Shown piece by piece: positions 33,245-42,590 of a stretch of DNA of 64,000 nt. Numbering within the stretch: the stretch's first letter is position 1; each line of letters starts with the position of its first letter. A program made the translations under genes and the position numbers. Origin of the DNA: Leucobacter sp. cx-328 (lineage in GTDB: Bacteria; Actinomycetota; Actinomycetes; Actinomycetales; Microbacteriaceae); the NCBI RefSeq assembly GCF_014530035.1, contig NZ_JACVMX010000002.1:124001-188000 (forward strand), read 5' to 3'. Below the pieces are notes generated by a model. That model ran no database searches. It saw only the letters and a list, made by a program, of their open reading frames with translations, and was not told where the DNA came from.

Positions 33245-33715
33245 ATGCGGGATAGAAATTGGAAGCGCGAAGCGATAACTTCGGCGATCTCCTGGCTGCT
33301 GCTCGGCACCATGCTGTGGCTGGTGAATCTCAACCTTGGCCGCGGCTCTGGTGACGAGTTCAACATTGGGGTGCTGCAGCCGCACGACCTGCTTGGCATC
33401 GGGCCGATCGCGGGCATCATCGTGATCGCGGCCATCGCCTTCGTGAGCCGGGCCATTGCGGCGAAGAGGTTTGTCTCCCGCGGTGGTTACTTCGTGGCCG
33501 ACCTACTTGTGCTGCTTGTCGGGGTGGTGCTGGCAGCGAGCCTGAGCCTGTTGCTCGCGCAGCCCGCGTCCGGGGGAAACCTGCTGCTCGTTGGGTGGTT
33601 GGTGCTTAACCTGATGATCCGCCTGGCGCCAATCGTGTGCGTGGCCGTCGTGATCTCGCTGTTTATCTCAAGTATCTGGGGCACCGGCAAGCAAGCCGAG
33701 CTCGAATCACCTTGA
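33245..33715 (+). CDS. Four-helix membrane protein of unknown function
   Basis: 156 residues with four hydrophobic segments (about 11-28, 51-70, 83-105, 115-143) and a basic N-terminus RDRNWKREA. I recognise no family. The start at 33245 has GGGAGCC upstream. It follows the terminator of the ThDP gene, so it is its own unit. After its stop come two palindromic repeats. Confidence 0.65.
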   Translation: MRDRNWKREAITSAISWLLLGTMLWLVNLNLGRGSGDEFNIGVLQPHDLLGIGPIAGIIVIAAIAFVSRAIAAKRFVSRGGYFVADLLVLLVGVVLAASLSLLLAQPASGGNLLLVGWLVLNLMIRLAPIVCVAVVISLFISSIWGTGKQAELESP

Positions 33716-33728
33716 GCTAATTGGCCCC

Positions 33729-33837
33729 GGGCAAGGGCGGGTGCAGCTCGCCCGCGGCAGACCAACTGGGTGCGCTTTGCTCAGGGAGAGGCTCTCGTAA
33801 GGGGCTGCCGCGGTTGGGCCTACGGCCAACCTTACCT
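33729..33837. repeat. Family 3 double-hairpin repeat, copy B
   Basis: Outer arm GGGCAAGG with CCTTACC, inner arm CCGCGGCAG with CTGCCGCGG, and side hairpins GGGCGGGTGCAGCTCGCCC and TTGGGCCTACGGCCAA. The order matches the copies at 22083 and 44599, while the middle spacer differs. Confidence 0.78.
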
Positions 33838-33897
33838 GTGGCTTGCTGCCTCACTGAGGCTGCTGGGGTGGCTGCCAGGGAGGCGTGTGGACAGCTG

Positions 33898-33975
33898 CCG
33901 TAGAAATGGAATCGGCCGTCAATATGCGAAAACTGGCTCCAAATCGCATATTTACGGCCGATTACATATCTTCGG
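33898..33975. repeat. Family 2 palindromic repeat, copy A
   Basis: Left arm GAATCGGCCGTCAATATGCG and right arm CGCATATTTACGGCCGATTA, continuing CATATCTTCGG. It is the most diverged of four copies at the outer left end (GAAATG for GATATG). Confidence 0.82.
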
Positions 33976-34016
33976 GAAAAGAGTGGGCGCGGTGAGGCCG
34001 GCCGCGGGTGGGGGGC

Positions 34017-35279
34017 TTACGCCCAGCCGACAACGAGGCGCGCGGCCTCATTAGGAATCGTCGGGTCGATGCCCGTGATCTCCCTGAACTGCTGCAAGTT
34101 TTTCGACAGCGTATTGCGGTGGCAGAAGAGCTCGGCCGAGGAGTCTGCGATGCTGCCGGTCCGCAGGTAGCTGAGCACCGATTCGAGGAGTCGCTCACGC
34201 CGCGCAGGGCTGCACTCCGCGAGTGCGGCATCGATGTCGGCCATGAGTGGCTTGCCTGACGCAGCGAGTTCGTGCGCTGCAAGGCGGGCCCAGCCACGAT
34301 CCCAGGTCATGGCCTTGAGCTCATCCGGCTTGAGGGCGAGTGCCAGGTCACGGGCGATTCGCGCCCCTGCGAGCAGGCCAGCAAGACCGTCACCCGCGGT
34401 CGTGAGCCCGATGCGCAGCTCTGAGAGACGCGCGAAACACATGGTGTCGTGCGTGCGTGACTTGGTGACGGCTGGGAGGAACGCGATGACTGCGCCGTCG
34501 AGGTAGTGGGTGTGGACCACGCAGCCGCGGCGTTCGAGTTCGGCAAGTTCCACGTGCAACGCGACCGCGTCGTTGCCGATGGCGGCGGCAACGAGCAGGG
34601 GAGTGGCGACCTCGACCTGCAGCTCGCGTGCAAGGAGGTTGAGCTGTTCCGGGGACGTGTGCAGCGCGCTGAACAGCGACTCCAGCAGCTCGCGGCGGAG
34701 GGAGGCAGATTCTTCGCGGATCCGCTGCGCCTCAGCAATATACGCATTCTGCGTTTGGGTGACGTACCCGTCGACAATGCGGAGCATCATGCTCGTGTGC
34801 CGCACGATGACCTGGGCATCTTCGACCTCAGCGACCGCGGTGAGGGCGTCCCAGAGCACGGCAAAGTCGAGTCGCACGGCCTCGAGGAGCGAGCTGAGCG
34901 AGACCCCTGCGCGAGCGCGCGAGACGCCGACGTCGGTCGCGATCGCGACGGCATCGTCGAGCTGACCGGATCGCAGACCGTCGAGGATCGCGATGAACGA
35001 CAGCACGGCCGTGCGGCGGACCTCAGACCGCGGCAACGGCGGTGCTTGGTAGCCGTCGATCTCCGTGATGCGCGAGAGGAAGATCTCAGTCAGCGACTCG
35101 GCGTCCAAACGGTCGAGGAGCTCGAGCCAGCCTGGTTCGACGCTGAAGGAAACGGAAGCGGCAGGCGCGGCAAGCGTGGCAGCGGTGCCAGTCGCGGATG
35201 TCGAAACGATCGCACCAGCGGTCGACGGGGGTGTTGCAGTGGCGCTCACGTCATTGGGCGCTTTGGAGGACAGAGCCAT
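34017..35279 (-). CDS. PucR-family transcriptional regulator (2)
   Basis: 420 residues. A Thr/Ala-rich leader of about 45 residues precedes a helical sensor domain (about 50-200) and a GGDEF-like/central domain. The C-terminal PucR helix-turn-helix reads YLRTGSIADSSAELFCHRNTL then LQQFREITGIDPTIP. It resembles PucR 1 in layout. It is divergent to the amidase gene across 190 bases, the classic arrangement for a regulator and its target, so control of the amidase is the natural inference. The effector is unknown. Confidence 0.88.
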   Translation of the reverse strand: MALSSKAPNDVSATATPPSTAGAIVSTSATGTAATLAAPAASVSFSVEPGWLELLDRLDAESLTEIFLSRITEIDGYQAPPLPRSEVRRTAVLSFIAILDGLRSGQLDDAVAIATDVGVSRARAGVSLSSLLEAVRLDFAVLWDALTAVAEVEDAQVIVRHTSMMLRIVDGYVTQTQNAYIAEAQRIREESASLRRELLESLFSALHTSPEQLNLLARELQVEVATPLLVAAAIGNDAVALHVELAELERRGCVVHTHYLDGAVIAFLPAVTKSRTHDTMCFARLSELRIGLTTAGDGLAGLLAGARIARDLALALKPDELKAMTWDRGWARLAAHELAASGKPLMADIDAALAECSPARRERLLESVLSYLRTGSIADSSAELFCHRNTLSKNLQQFREITGIDPTIPNEAARLVVGWA

Positions 35280-35469
35280 ACCCTCATCCTAAGTGCATTT
35301 GCACAGGGAAAATGCCCAGTACGGCGCCAAACGATCATGGAAACGGGGCATCTCGCCTGCCAGACTGAATCTGCCGGGCATTGCTGCTCGGTGGGCGCGG
35401 ATCGTTCCAAGCTGACACGATCCGCCAGTGCGCCACACATGCGCACCCGCAAGATGAAAGTGAAGACAC

Positions 35470-37200
35470 ATGGCCAGCCCCGACATTGCAGTCGCGCCTA
35501 CCGCACCCTTTGAAATTTTTGACGCGTTTGAGGCGAGCATCGCCGATACGCTCGCGGCCATCGCGGTCGGCAAGATCACCTGCGTGGAACTCACGCAACA
35601 GTATCTCGATCGCATCGAGCAGCACGACACCGGACCCGACGGCCTGAACGCGATTGTGGTCGCGAACGAGCGCGTGCTTGAGGAAGCCGCCGAGGCAGAT
35701 CGCCGCTGGGCGGCCGGAACGCAGCGTGCGCTCGAAGGCATTCCGTACACGGTGAAGGACTCGTACATGGTTGCGGGCCTCACGGTCGCGGCAGGTTCCC
35801 CTGCATTCGGCGGGCTGATCGCCCAGTGGGATGCCTTCAGCGTTGAACGTCTGCGCGACGCAGGCGCGATCCTCATCGGCAAGACCAATATGCCCCCGAT
35901 GGCAGATGGCGGCATGCAGCGCGGGCTCTACGGCCGCGCCGAGAGTCCGTACAACCGGAACTTCCTCGCCGCGGCATACGCGTCGGGGTCGTCAAACGGC
36001 TCCGGCGTCGCGACCGCAGCCAACTTCGCCATGTTCGGCATGGGAGAAGAGACCGTCTCGTCGGGTCGTAGCCCCGCCTCGAATAACGCGCTCTGTGCGT
36101 ATACGCCGTCGTGGGGCGTGCTGTCGATCCGCGGCAACTGGCCGCTCTTCCCCGCCCGCGATGTCGTCGTCCCGCACACGCGATCGATGCCCGACATGCT
36201 GCGCCTGCTCGACGTGCTCGTGCAGGACGACCCCGTCACCCGCGGTGATTTCTGGCGCAACCAGTCGGTCGTCGAGCTGCCGTTGCCGAGTGCGCACCGA
36301 CCGGAATCGTACGTCGCGCTCGCGGCGGAAACTGGTCCCGGGGCGGGCATTGGTGCGGCTGCGAACGCCCCGCTGCGCGGCAAGCGCTTCGCCGTCCCGC
36401 GCATGTATCTCGGCACTGATCCCGCCTACCCCGTCGATGTGCGCCCCTCGGTGCTGCGCCTGTGGGAGTCGGCTCGCGCCCGCCTGGAGGCGCTCGGCGC
36501 CGAGGTCGTCGAGAGCGACTTCCCACTCATCACGCAATACGAGGGTGATCGCCCCGGCGCCAAGTTCCTTGGCAGCCTCGGTGACCTGCCCGCTGACTGG
36601 TCGGCGATCGAGTTCAACCACTTCCTCGCGTTCGGCTGGGACGACTTCCTGCGCGCGAACGGCGACCCATCGATCCCGAACCTCGGTGTCGTAGATTCGG
36701 CGCGGATCTACCCCACCCCCGAGGGACAACTCCCCGATCGGTATGAGCGGGTGGGAGACCACAACGACCGGTTCCGCGGGATTGTGGAGAGCGCCCGTGC
36801 CGGCCTCGCTGATCCGCGCACCCACCCCGAATTTGCTCGCGGTCTGCGCGCGATCATCGCCCTGCGCGAAGAGCTCGTGGAGTCGTGGCTGCGAGACAAC
36901 GGCTACGACGCGATCGTGTTCCCTGCGAATGCCGATGTCGGGGCTGCGAATTCCGATACTGACGAGCGGGCGGCGGATCGTGCCTGGTCGAACGGCGTCT
37001 TCTTCTCGCACGGCAACTACGCGCTGCGTCACCTCGGCTTGCCTACGGTGACGGTCGCGATGGGGCTCATGGCCGACATCAAGATGCCCGTCGGACTCAC
37101 CTTCGCTGGTGCGGCCTACGACGATCCAGCGTTGCTCACGTACGCGACGGCGTTCGAGGCTGGCGGGGAGGCACTGCGCGTCGCCCCGGTGCTCGACTAG
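35470..37200 (+). CDS. Amidase-signature family amidase
   Basis: 576 residues. The Ser-cisSer-Lys triad is visible: Lys in PYTVKDSYM near residue 98, cis-Ser in SGSSNGSG near 178 and the nucleophile Ser in EETVSSGRSPAS about 20 residues later. These enzymes hydrolyse amides to acid plus ammonia in the cytoplasm. The usual GTDTGGSIR around the nucleophile is GEETVSSGR here, an atypical variant. A short N-terminal leader (IAVAPTAPFEIF) precedes the helical cap. The divergent PucR 2 probably regulates it. A family 1 palindrome follows the stop and may terminate the message. Confidence 0.9.
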   Translation: MASPDIAVAPTAPFEIFDAFEASIADTLAAIAVGKITCVELTQQYLDRIEQHDTGPDGLNAIVVANERVLEEAAEADRRWAAGTQRALEGIPYTVKDSYMVAGLTVAAGSPAFGGLIAQWDAFSVERLRDAGAILIGKTNMPPMADGGMQRGLYGRAESPYNRNFLAAAYASGSSNGSGVATAANFAMFGMGEETVSSGRSPASNNALCAYTPSWGVLSIRGNWPLFPARDVVVPHTRSMPDMLRLLDVLVQDDPVTRGDFWRNQSVVELPLPSAHRPESYVALAAETGPGAGIGAAANAPLRGKRFAVPRMYLGTDPAYPVDVRPSVLRLWESARARLEALGAEVVESDFPLITQYEGDRPGAKFLGSLGDLPADWSAIEFNHFLAFGWDDFLRANGDPSIPNLGVVDSARIYPTPEGQLPDRYERVGDHNDRFRGIVESARAGLADPRTHPEFARGLRAIIALREELVESWLRDNGYDAIVFPANADVGAANSDTDERAADRAWSNGVFFSHGNYALRHLGLPTVTVAMGLMADIKMPVGLTFAGAAYDDPALLTYATAFEAGGEALRVAPVLD

Positions 37201-37230
37201 CTCCACCGTTTCGCGCCCCATTTCTGGTGC

Positions 37231-37296
37231 GTCAGAGATCGAGCTTCGGTCAGACGTTTTCTCCCAATTTCGTCTTACCGAAGCTCGATCTCTGAC
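37231..37296. repeat. Family 1 palindromic repeat, copy C
   Basis: The best-preserved copy: GTCAGAGATCGAGCTTCGGT plus AGACG on the left and CGTCTTACCGAAGCTCGATC plus TCTGAC on the right, one mismatch in 26 bp. It lies between the convergent amidase and sirtuin genes, where it can act as a shared terminator. Confidence 0.88.
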
Positions 37297-37327
37297 TGTG
37301 GGTGAAGAGTTTTGGTTGGGCTGAGGG

Positions 37328-38179
37328 TTAGAGCGCTGCAGCGAGGGCGGTGAGGGCCTCGGAGGTGCCGGAGTCGATCCGCGCCCGCACCGATGACCGG
37401 TCATCGATAGCGGTCTTGCCGCGGTTGATAACTGCGAGCGGGATGCCGAGGCGCTCCGCGCGGTGCACGAGGCGCATGCCCGTGTTCACTGCGAGCGAGG
37501 TGCCCGCAACGATGACGAGGCTCGCGCTCGTGAGGAGTTCGAGTGCGTGGTCGAAGACGGCCGTTGGCACGGTCTCGCCGAAGTAGACGACGTCGGGGCG
37601 CAGCGTGCCCTGGCAGATCGGGCAGACCGGAACGGTGACGTCGGCGAAATCCTCAACGAGGGCGTCACCGTCGGGCGCGATCTCGGTTCCGGCAAGACGG
37701 TGACGAGCGGCGTAGCCGGGGTTCGCGCGGTCGAAGCGGGACAGAATCTCGGTGCGTGTCCAGCGCTCGCCGCAGTCGATGCAGCGGATGACGCCGCCGT
37801 TCCCGTGGAGCTCAGCGACCTGCTGTGAGCCGGCCTGGCGGTGCAGGTTGTCGACGTTTTGGGTGATGACGCCCGTGGCCTTGCCTCTCGCCTCGAGCTC
37901 GGCGAGGGCGATGTGGCCCGGGTTCGGTTCGAGCCGGTCGAGGCGCGCTGCGTTCACGCGGGCGCCAGCCCAGAAGCGTCGGCGATATATTTCGTCGGTC
38001 ATGAACTGCGAGATGCTCATGGGCGTGCGGGGTGGGGTGCCGGCGCCGCGGTAGTCCGGGATCCCAGAATCTGTGCTGATGCCCGCACCCGTCAGTGCGA
38101 CGAGTGGGCCGCGCGCAGCCTGCTGCTGTGCGAGAGCGATGAGGGCGTCGAGCGGGGGCTGTGGCTGTGCTTCCGGCAT
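37328..38179 (-). CDS. Sir2-family NAD-dependent protein deacylase
   Basis: 283 residues from the ATG at 38179. The NAD-binding GAGISTDSGIPDYRG is near residue 30, TQNVDNLH and the catalytic His in ELHG near 123 follow, and a zinc site is formed by CIDC and CPIC. VVYFGETVP and GTSLAVNTG complete the family core. Sirtuins remove acyl groups from lysines, using NAD and releasing nicotinamide. Bacterial members modulate acyl-CoA synthetases and other metabolic enzymes. The ribosome site is weak. Palindromic repeats lie on both sides, with no operon partner. Confidence 0.92.
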   Translation of the reverse strand: MPEAQPQPPLDALIALAQQQAARGPLVALTGAGISTDSGIPDYRGAGTPPRTPMSISQFMTDEIYRRRFWAGARVNAARLDRLEPNPGHIALAELEARGKATGVITQNVDNLHRQAGSQQVAELHGNGGVIRCIDCGERWTRTEILSRFDRANPGYAARHRLAGTEIAPDGDALVEDFADVTVPVCPICQGTLRPDVVYFGETVPTAVFDHALELLTSASLVIVAGTSLAVNTGMRLVHRAERLGIPLAVINRGKTAIDDRSSVRARIDSGTSEALTALAAAL

Positions 38180-38221
38180 GTGGCAAGAGTAGCCCGGGGA
38201 GCTGTGTGTGCTCCCGCCAGT

Positions 38222-38303
38222 TGCCGCAGATATGTAATCGGCCGTAGATATGCAAAATAGCGGCCGAAACAGCATTTTGACGGCGGATCGCATATCTACG
38301 GCA
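38222..38303. repeat. Family 2 palindromic repeat, copy B
   Basis: TGCCGCAGATATGTAATCGG on the left, then CCGTAGATATGC; on the right, GACGGCGGATCGCATATCTA then CGGCA. The centre contains a second CGGCCG and differs from the other copies. Confidence 0.8.
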
Positions 38304-38347
38304 AAGTTCTGGCAGTTGGTGGGGATGGGCGGGTGCTGTGGCTGCAG

Positions 38348-40036
38348 CTAGGGCAGCGCCCGCAGTTGCAGCCACGTCACGAGGAGCATGTCGGGGTCGC
38401 CAAGGGGAAGTTCCGCGATCTCTTCTGCGCGACGCAGGCGGTGGCGCACGGTGTTCTCGTGCACCCCGAGTTCGCGGGCAGCGCGGGTGATGTTGCCGAA
38501 CGCCTGGCACCAGTGGAGAACGGCCTCGGCGAGCTGCGGGTGCTCCGCGGCGAGCGATGACAGGCGCGGATCGACCAGCGTCGCCGACTCCTGCGCCATG
38601 AGTCCAGCCACGCGGTCGAGGACAAGCTGTGGGCGCAGCTGGGAGACGGTGAGGATGCGATCCGCGCCCCGTGAGGGCTGGCCCCCGGCCCGCGCGCCAC
38701 CACCGAGCCGAGCCGCGGTCTCGAACAGCACGTCCGCCTGCTCGCGCAGGCGCGCAATCTCGTTCGGGCGCTGCGCGCGCCCAGGAAGCGCGATCGTGAT
38801 GCCCGGCCCAATGAGGCGATCGAACATCGGCACCAGCGGATCGACGAGCCGCCGCACCTGCTCGTATGGGGCGTCGGCGATGATGGCGTAGACGCGCCCG
38901 CGGCGGGCAACGGCGACCGACTCCGGGTGCAGCAGAGAGAGCTGACGCTGCAGCGATGAGCGCAGCTGGGCGAGGGTCGCGGGGTGATCGTTCTCGCCAA
39001 GGGAAAACGCGAGCAGCTGGGCGCCCCGCTCATCGGGGATACCGAGCTCAGTGAACTCCGTGCCGGTCACGTCTGTGCCTGAGAGAAGGGTGCGGAACCG
39101 TTCCTCGCGCGGAATCTGACCCGCCTCCCGCACGCGAATATCGTCGAGCATGTGGGCCGCCGCAATTGCGCCGGCACTCTTCACGCGCTCCACCTGTTCG
39201 GGCGTGAGGTGATCAACCTCAGAGTCATAGATCGCCCAGATTGTCCCGAGGGGCAGTGCACCGGCGCGGATCGCATAGGCGACGCGGGGGAGCTCGTCAT
39301 CGAGCTGCGGGTACTTGATCGGCTCCTCGGAACGAATGACCGTCCGATACTGATCCTCGTTGAACGGTGACGCAGGGACGCGGCGGGCGAGAATGCCGCG
39401 CGTACGGAGCGAGTCGATGGCCTGCCCTGGCACGGAGGAGTACGCGATGATGCGGCGGCCGAGGTCTTCGATGGCGACCGATCCGCCGAACAAACCAGCG
39501 AGGGAATTTGCGAGCGCGAAGAGCGGTTCTGCGCCGCGATCAAAGTGGGCGTCCTCACTGCGGCGCTGTTCGCCGAGCAGCCGGCCGACGAGCGCTTCGA
39601 ACAGTCCCCAGCTCACACGTGGGGCAACCCGCAGGATCGGGATGCCAGCGGTCTCGGCGATCGCTGCGAGGACCGGTTCGTGCTCATCGAGGCACTTCAT
39701 TGCGATCGCGCAGTAGTCGAGATCGGCGATGGCGGACGCGAGCTCCGCAAGATGTGCAGCGTCGAAGTGCGCGCCGGAGGGGACGATGAGGAGCCCACCG
39801 GGGGCATCAGTGAGCTCGTCGAGCGCGTCATAGAACTCGGTGCCGAGCACACGGCCGGTCGGATCCACGCGGCCGAGTGGGGTGACGGTGTGCCTGCCGA
39901 GGTGCTCGATGAGCTCACTGAGCAGGAGCGAGGGGGTGTCAGGCCCCGCCTCACCGTACGCCTCGGGCGCTTTGGGTGCGTTGAACGCTTCGTTCGCATG
40001 AGACAGCGAACTGAATGGAGGAACCCCTGTGTTCAT
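38348..40036 (-). CDS. PucR-family transcriptional regulator (3)
   Basis: 562 residues, the longest of the three PucR proteins here. It has the PucR N-terminal domain (about 30-160, LIEHLGRHTVTPLGRVDPTG), a GAF-like middle and a C-terminal helix-turn-helix, AFGNITRAARELGVHENTVRHRLRRAEEI. This matches the full-length PurR/PucR/CdaR architecture. It is divergent to the LysA-like decarboxylase across 92 bases and probably controls that gene and the ABC transporter beyond it. The effector is not evident. Confidence 0.9.
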   Translation of the reverse strand: MNTGVPPFSSLSHANEAFNAPKAPEAYGEAGPDTPSLLLSELIEHLGRHTVTPLGRVDPTGRVLGTEFYDALDELTDAPGGLLIVPSGAHFDAAHLAELASAIADLDYCAIAMKCLDEHEPVLAAIAETAGIPILRVAPRVSWGLFEALVGRLLGEQRRSEDAHFDRGAEPLFALANSLAGLFGGSVAIEDLGRRIIAYSSVPGQAIDSLRTRGILARRVPASPFNEDQYRTVIRSEEPIKYPQLDDELPRVAYAIRAGALPLGTIWAIYDSEVDHLTPEQVERVKSAGAIAAAHMLDDIRVREAGQIPREERFRTLLSGTDVTGTEFTELGIPDERGAQLLAFSLGENDHPATLAQLRSSLQRQLSLLHPESVAVARRGRVYAIIADAPYEQVRRLVDPLVPMFDRLIGPGITIALPGRAQRPNEIARLREQADVLFETAARLGGGARAGGQPSRGADRILTVSQLRPQLVLDRVAGLMAQESATLVDPRLSSLAAEHPQLAEAVLHWCQAFGNITRAARELGVHENTVRHRLRRAEEIAELPLGDPDMLLVTWLQLRALP

Positions 40037-40128
40037 GAAATAAATCTAACCGATTTCTCCAACGTGTGAGCGAAAAAGCCTGCGTAGGCTGAGGGACGCA
40101 CAACCACACCAGGCGCGAAGGAGCACCG

Positions 40129-41430
40129 ATGACCGAACGCAACCAGCCAGCATTCGACGGCACACGAGTTGAAGAGCTCTGGAGCATCTTCCCTGAAGAA
40201 TCCTCATGCTCGGCAGACGGCGCCCTTGAAATCGGTGGCGTCTCGGTTACCGCGCTCGCCGAAGAGTTCGGCACTCCGCTGCACATCATCGACGAGGAAG
40301 GCCTCCGTCGCCAGGCACGCCGCTTCTCGGACGGCCTCGCTGAGCGCTGGCCCAACTCGCAGGTGCTGTTTGCCTCGAAGTCGCTGCCCATCGTGGCGAT
40401 GTACAAGCTCGCGGCAGAGGAAGGCCTCGCAATTGACATCGCGGGCGGCGGCGAACTGCAGCTTGCGCTCGCCGCAGGCGTTGATCCGCAGCTCCTTCAC
40501 TTCCACGGCAACGCGAAGACCGACGCCGAACTCAAGATGGCCCTCGACGCTGGCATCGGCACCATCATCGTTGACAACAACGACGAGCTCGACCGTCTCG
40601 AGCGTTTGCTTGAGCGCCCCCAGTCGCTCCTGCTGCGCGTGATTCCCGGCGTCGAAGCTGAGACCCACGCATCGCAGGCAACGGGCGGCGACCGCTCGAA
40701 GTTCGGGCTTCCCATGGATCAGGCCAAGGTCGCCATCGCGCGCATGCAGTCGCACCCGCTCATGAACTTCGAGGGCGTCCACCTGCACATTGGCTCGCAG
40801 ATTCTCAACACCCGCCAGTTCGCGCAGGCCGTTGAGAACATCTCGACCGTCGGTGATTTCGAGACCTACGACGTTGGCGGCGGACTCGGCGTCAAATACA
40901 CCTACGATGAAACCGCCCCAGAAGTTGGCGCATACCTCGACGCGATTGTTGCTGCGGCGCGCGAACACCTTCCTGCAGGGGCGCGGATCATGATCGAGCC
41001 AGGTCGCTCCGTTGTCGCACGCGCCGGTGTCACGCTGTACCGTGTGGTGAGCGTCAAGCGCACCGGTGATGTGTTCGTCGCGATTGATGGTGGAATGGCG
41101 GATCAGCTCGACGTCGCACTCACGCTGCAGCGCTACGAGGCAGTGCTCGCGAACCGCCTCAGCGAGCCGTGGACCGACACGGTACAGCTCGTCGGTCGCC
41201 AGTGTGAGTCGGGAGACCTGCTCATCGACGGCGCTCCCATGCCCGCACCACACATTGGCGACCTCGTCGCAATGGCGACGACGGGTGCTTACTCGTACAC
41301 GATGACGAACAACTACAACGGTGCGCTTCGCCCCGCGATCGTCTTCGTGCGCGACGGCAAGGCCCGCCTGGTTGCCCGCCGCGAAACCTACGCCGACCTG
41401 CTCGCGCTCCACGCCCCGGCCATCGACTAG
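40129..41430 (+). CDS. LysA-like PLP amino-acid decarboxylase, divergent
   Basis: 433 residues with the fold-III decarboxylase layout: PLP Lys in FASKSLPIVAMYK near residue 82, HIGSQ for the phosphate region, GGGLGVKYT, EPGRSVV, CESGD and GAYSYTMTNNYNG. All are LysA (diaminopimelate decarboxylase) motifs. But the usual DNPRPALY segment that contacts substrate is ADQLDVAL here, so the substrate may differ. The context is catabolic: a divergent PucR regulator, then a polar amino-acid ABC transporter downstream. Lysine biosynthetic genes (hom, thrC, argS) are absent. It could still be a second lysA. Confidence 0.82.
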   Translation: MTERNQPAFDGTRVEELWSIFPEESSCSADGALEIGGVSVTALAEEFGTPLHIIDEEGLRRQARRFSDGLAERWPNSQVLFASKSLPIVAMYKLAAEEGLAIDIAGGGELQLALAAGVDPQLLHFHGNAKTDAELKMALDAGIGTIIVDNNDELDRLERLLERPQSLLLRVIPGVEAETHASQATGGDRSKFGLPMDQAKVAIARMQSHPLMNFEGVHLHIGSQILNTRQFAQAVENISTVGDFETYDVGGGLGVKYTYDETAPEVGAYLDAIVAAAREHLPAGARIMIEPGRSVVARAGVTLYRVVSVKRTGDVFVAIDGGMADQLDVALTLQRYEAVLANRLSEPWTDTVQLVGRQCESGDLLIDGAPMPAPHIGDLVAMATTGAYSYTMTNNYNGALRPAIVFVRDGKARLVARRETYADLLALHAPAID

Positions 41431-41480
41431 CGGGGCGGCCAGCTAGCTGCTCGCCTCGGGCTTCGGCTTCACGCCGGCTT

Positions 41481-41563
41481 CTCGTACATATGTAATCGGC
41501 CGTCAATATGTTGTTTGGCGACATTTTGGGCATATTGATGGCCGATTACATATCTACGACGAG
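41481..41563. repeat. Family 2 palindromic repeat, copy C
   Basis: CTCGTACATATGTAATCGGC, then CGTCAATATG; on the right, CATATTGATGGCCGATTACA, then TATCTACGACGAG. Nearly perfect 30-bp arms around TTGTTTGGCGACATTTTGGG. It lies between the LysA-like gene and its ABC transporter. Confidence 0.88.
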
Positions 41564-41648
41564 TCCAGCGGAGTCCCAGCGGTTCAACCCAGCGGCGGGG
41601 CCGCAACACAACTCACAGCTTCCCCTACAACGACGTAAGGAACACCCC

Positions 41649-42590
41649 ATGAAGATTCAGAAGAAGACCCTCACCTCAACCTTGCTTGCGGCCTCGGCTG
41701 CGCTCGCGCTTGCACTCACCGGTTGCTCGGGTGGCGGATCCGCCGACTCTGCTGGCGGCAGCACGGGCGGCAGTGACCTGCCGGTCGGCGATGAGATCTC
41801 GACGACCGTCGACAAGGACCTCACCGCACTGCTCCCCGAACGCATCGTTGACAAGGGTGTGATCAACATTGCGGTCGACATCCCGTTCCCGCCAATGGCA
41901 ATGTACGACGAGAACAACCGCGCCATCGGCTTCGACCCTGAGCTGGGTCGTCTGCTCGGGCAGAAGCTCGGCGTTGACGTGAGCCTGAACAAGCAGGCAT
42001 TCGACTCGGTGATTCCGTCGCTGCAGGCAGGCAAAAACGACCTCATTATGAGCGGCATGAACGACACCGCTGAACGCCAGAAGGTGCTGTCGTTCGTCGA
42101 TTACAGCTACGGCGGCTTTGCTGTTGCGGTGAAGGCGGGCAACCCTGACGGCATCAAGGGCGTTAAGGACCTCTGCGGCAAGACCGTCTCGGTACAGAAG
42201 GCGACCATTCAGGGCGACCTGCTGCGCGCGATGGACTGTGGCATCAACGTCATGGAGCTGCCCAACGACCTCGACGCACAGACCGCACTGCGCGCTGGCA
42301 AGAGCCAGGCATACACCGCAGACGCGGTTGTTGCAGAGTACGTTGTCGCGACGACCGACGACGGCAAAGCGTTCGAGATCGTGCGCGACCCAGAGAACCC
42401 CGCCGGCTTCAACCCCGTCTACAGCGGAATCGGCATGCTGAACAGCGAGACCGAGCTCGTCGAAGCGATTAAGCAGGCACTCCAGGCGCTCATCGACGAG
42501 GGCACCTACCAGGAAGTCCTCGACCGAAACAGCATCGGCGCATACGCCGTTGACTCGGCTGAGATCAACCAGGGTAAGGACGCCGAATGA
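41649..42590 (+). CDS. Amino-acid ABC transporter substrate-binding lipoprotein
   Basis: 313 residues from the ATG at 41649 (GTAAGGA upstream). A lipoprotein signal peptide ends in LALTGCSG near residue 25, then a Gly/Ser linker leads into an SBP family 3 domain: NIAVDIPFPPMAMYD, IGFDPELGRLLGQKLG, DLIMSGMNDTAERQK. The domain binds a polar amino acid or amine outside the membrane and delivers it to the permease. The permease start overlaps its stop by four bases. It is probably co-expressed with the LysA-like enzyme and PucR 3, whose substrate it may import. Confidence 0.92.
   Translation: MKIQKKTLTSTLLAASAALALALTGCSGGGSADSAGGSTGGSDLPVGDEISTTVDKDLTALLPERIVDKGVINIAVDIPFPPMAMYDENNRAIGFDPELGRLLGQKLGVDVSLNKQAFDSVIPSLQAGKNDLIMSGMNDTAERQKVLSFVDYSYGGFAVAVKAGNPDGIKGVKDLCGKTVSVQKATIQGDLLRAMDCGINVMELPNDLDAQTALRAGKSQAYTADAVVAEYVVATTDDGKAFEIVRDPENPAGFNPVYSGIGMLNSETELVEAIKQALQALIDEGTYQEVLDRNSIGAYAVDSAEINQGKDAE

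Larger units (their letters stand above)
33716..34016. other. Gene-free stretch made of two palindromic repeats
   Basis: 301 bases between convergent genes, filled almost entirely by a family 3 repeat (33729-33837) and a family 2 repeat (33898-33975). No further structure is seen. Confidence 0.75.

Noticed and set aside
31132-33456. A long minus-strand open frame of over 770 codons
   Set aside because: It is antisense to the ThDP enzyme gene, which has all its catalytic motifs and a near-ideal ribosome site.
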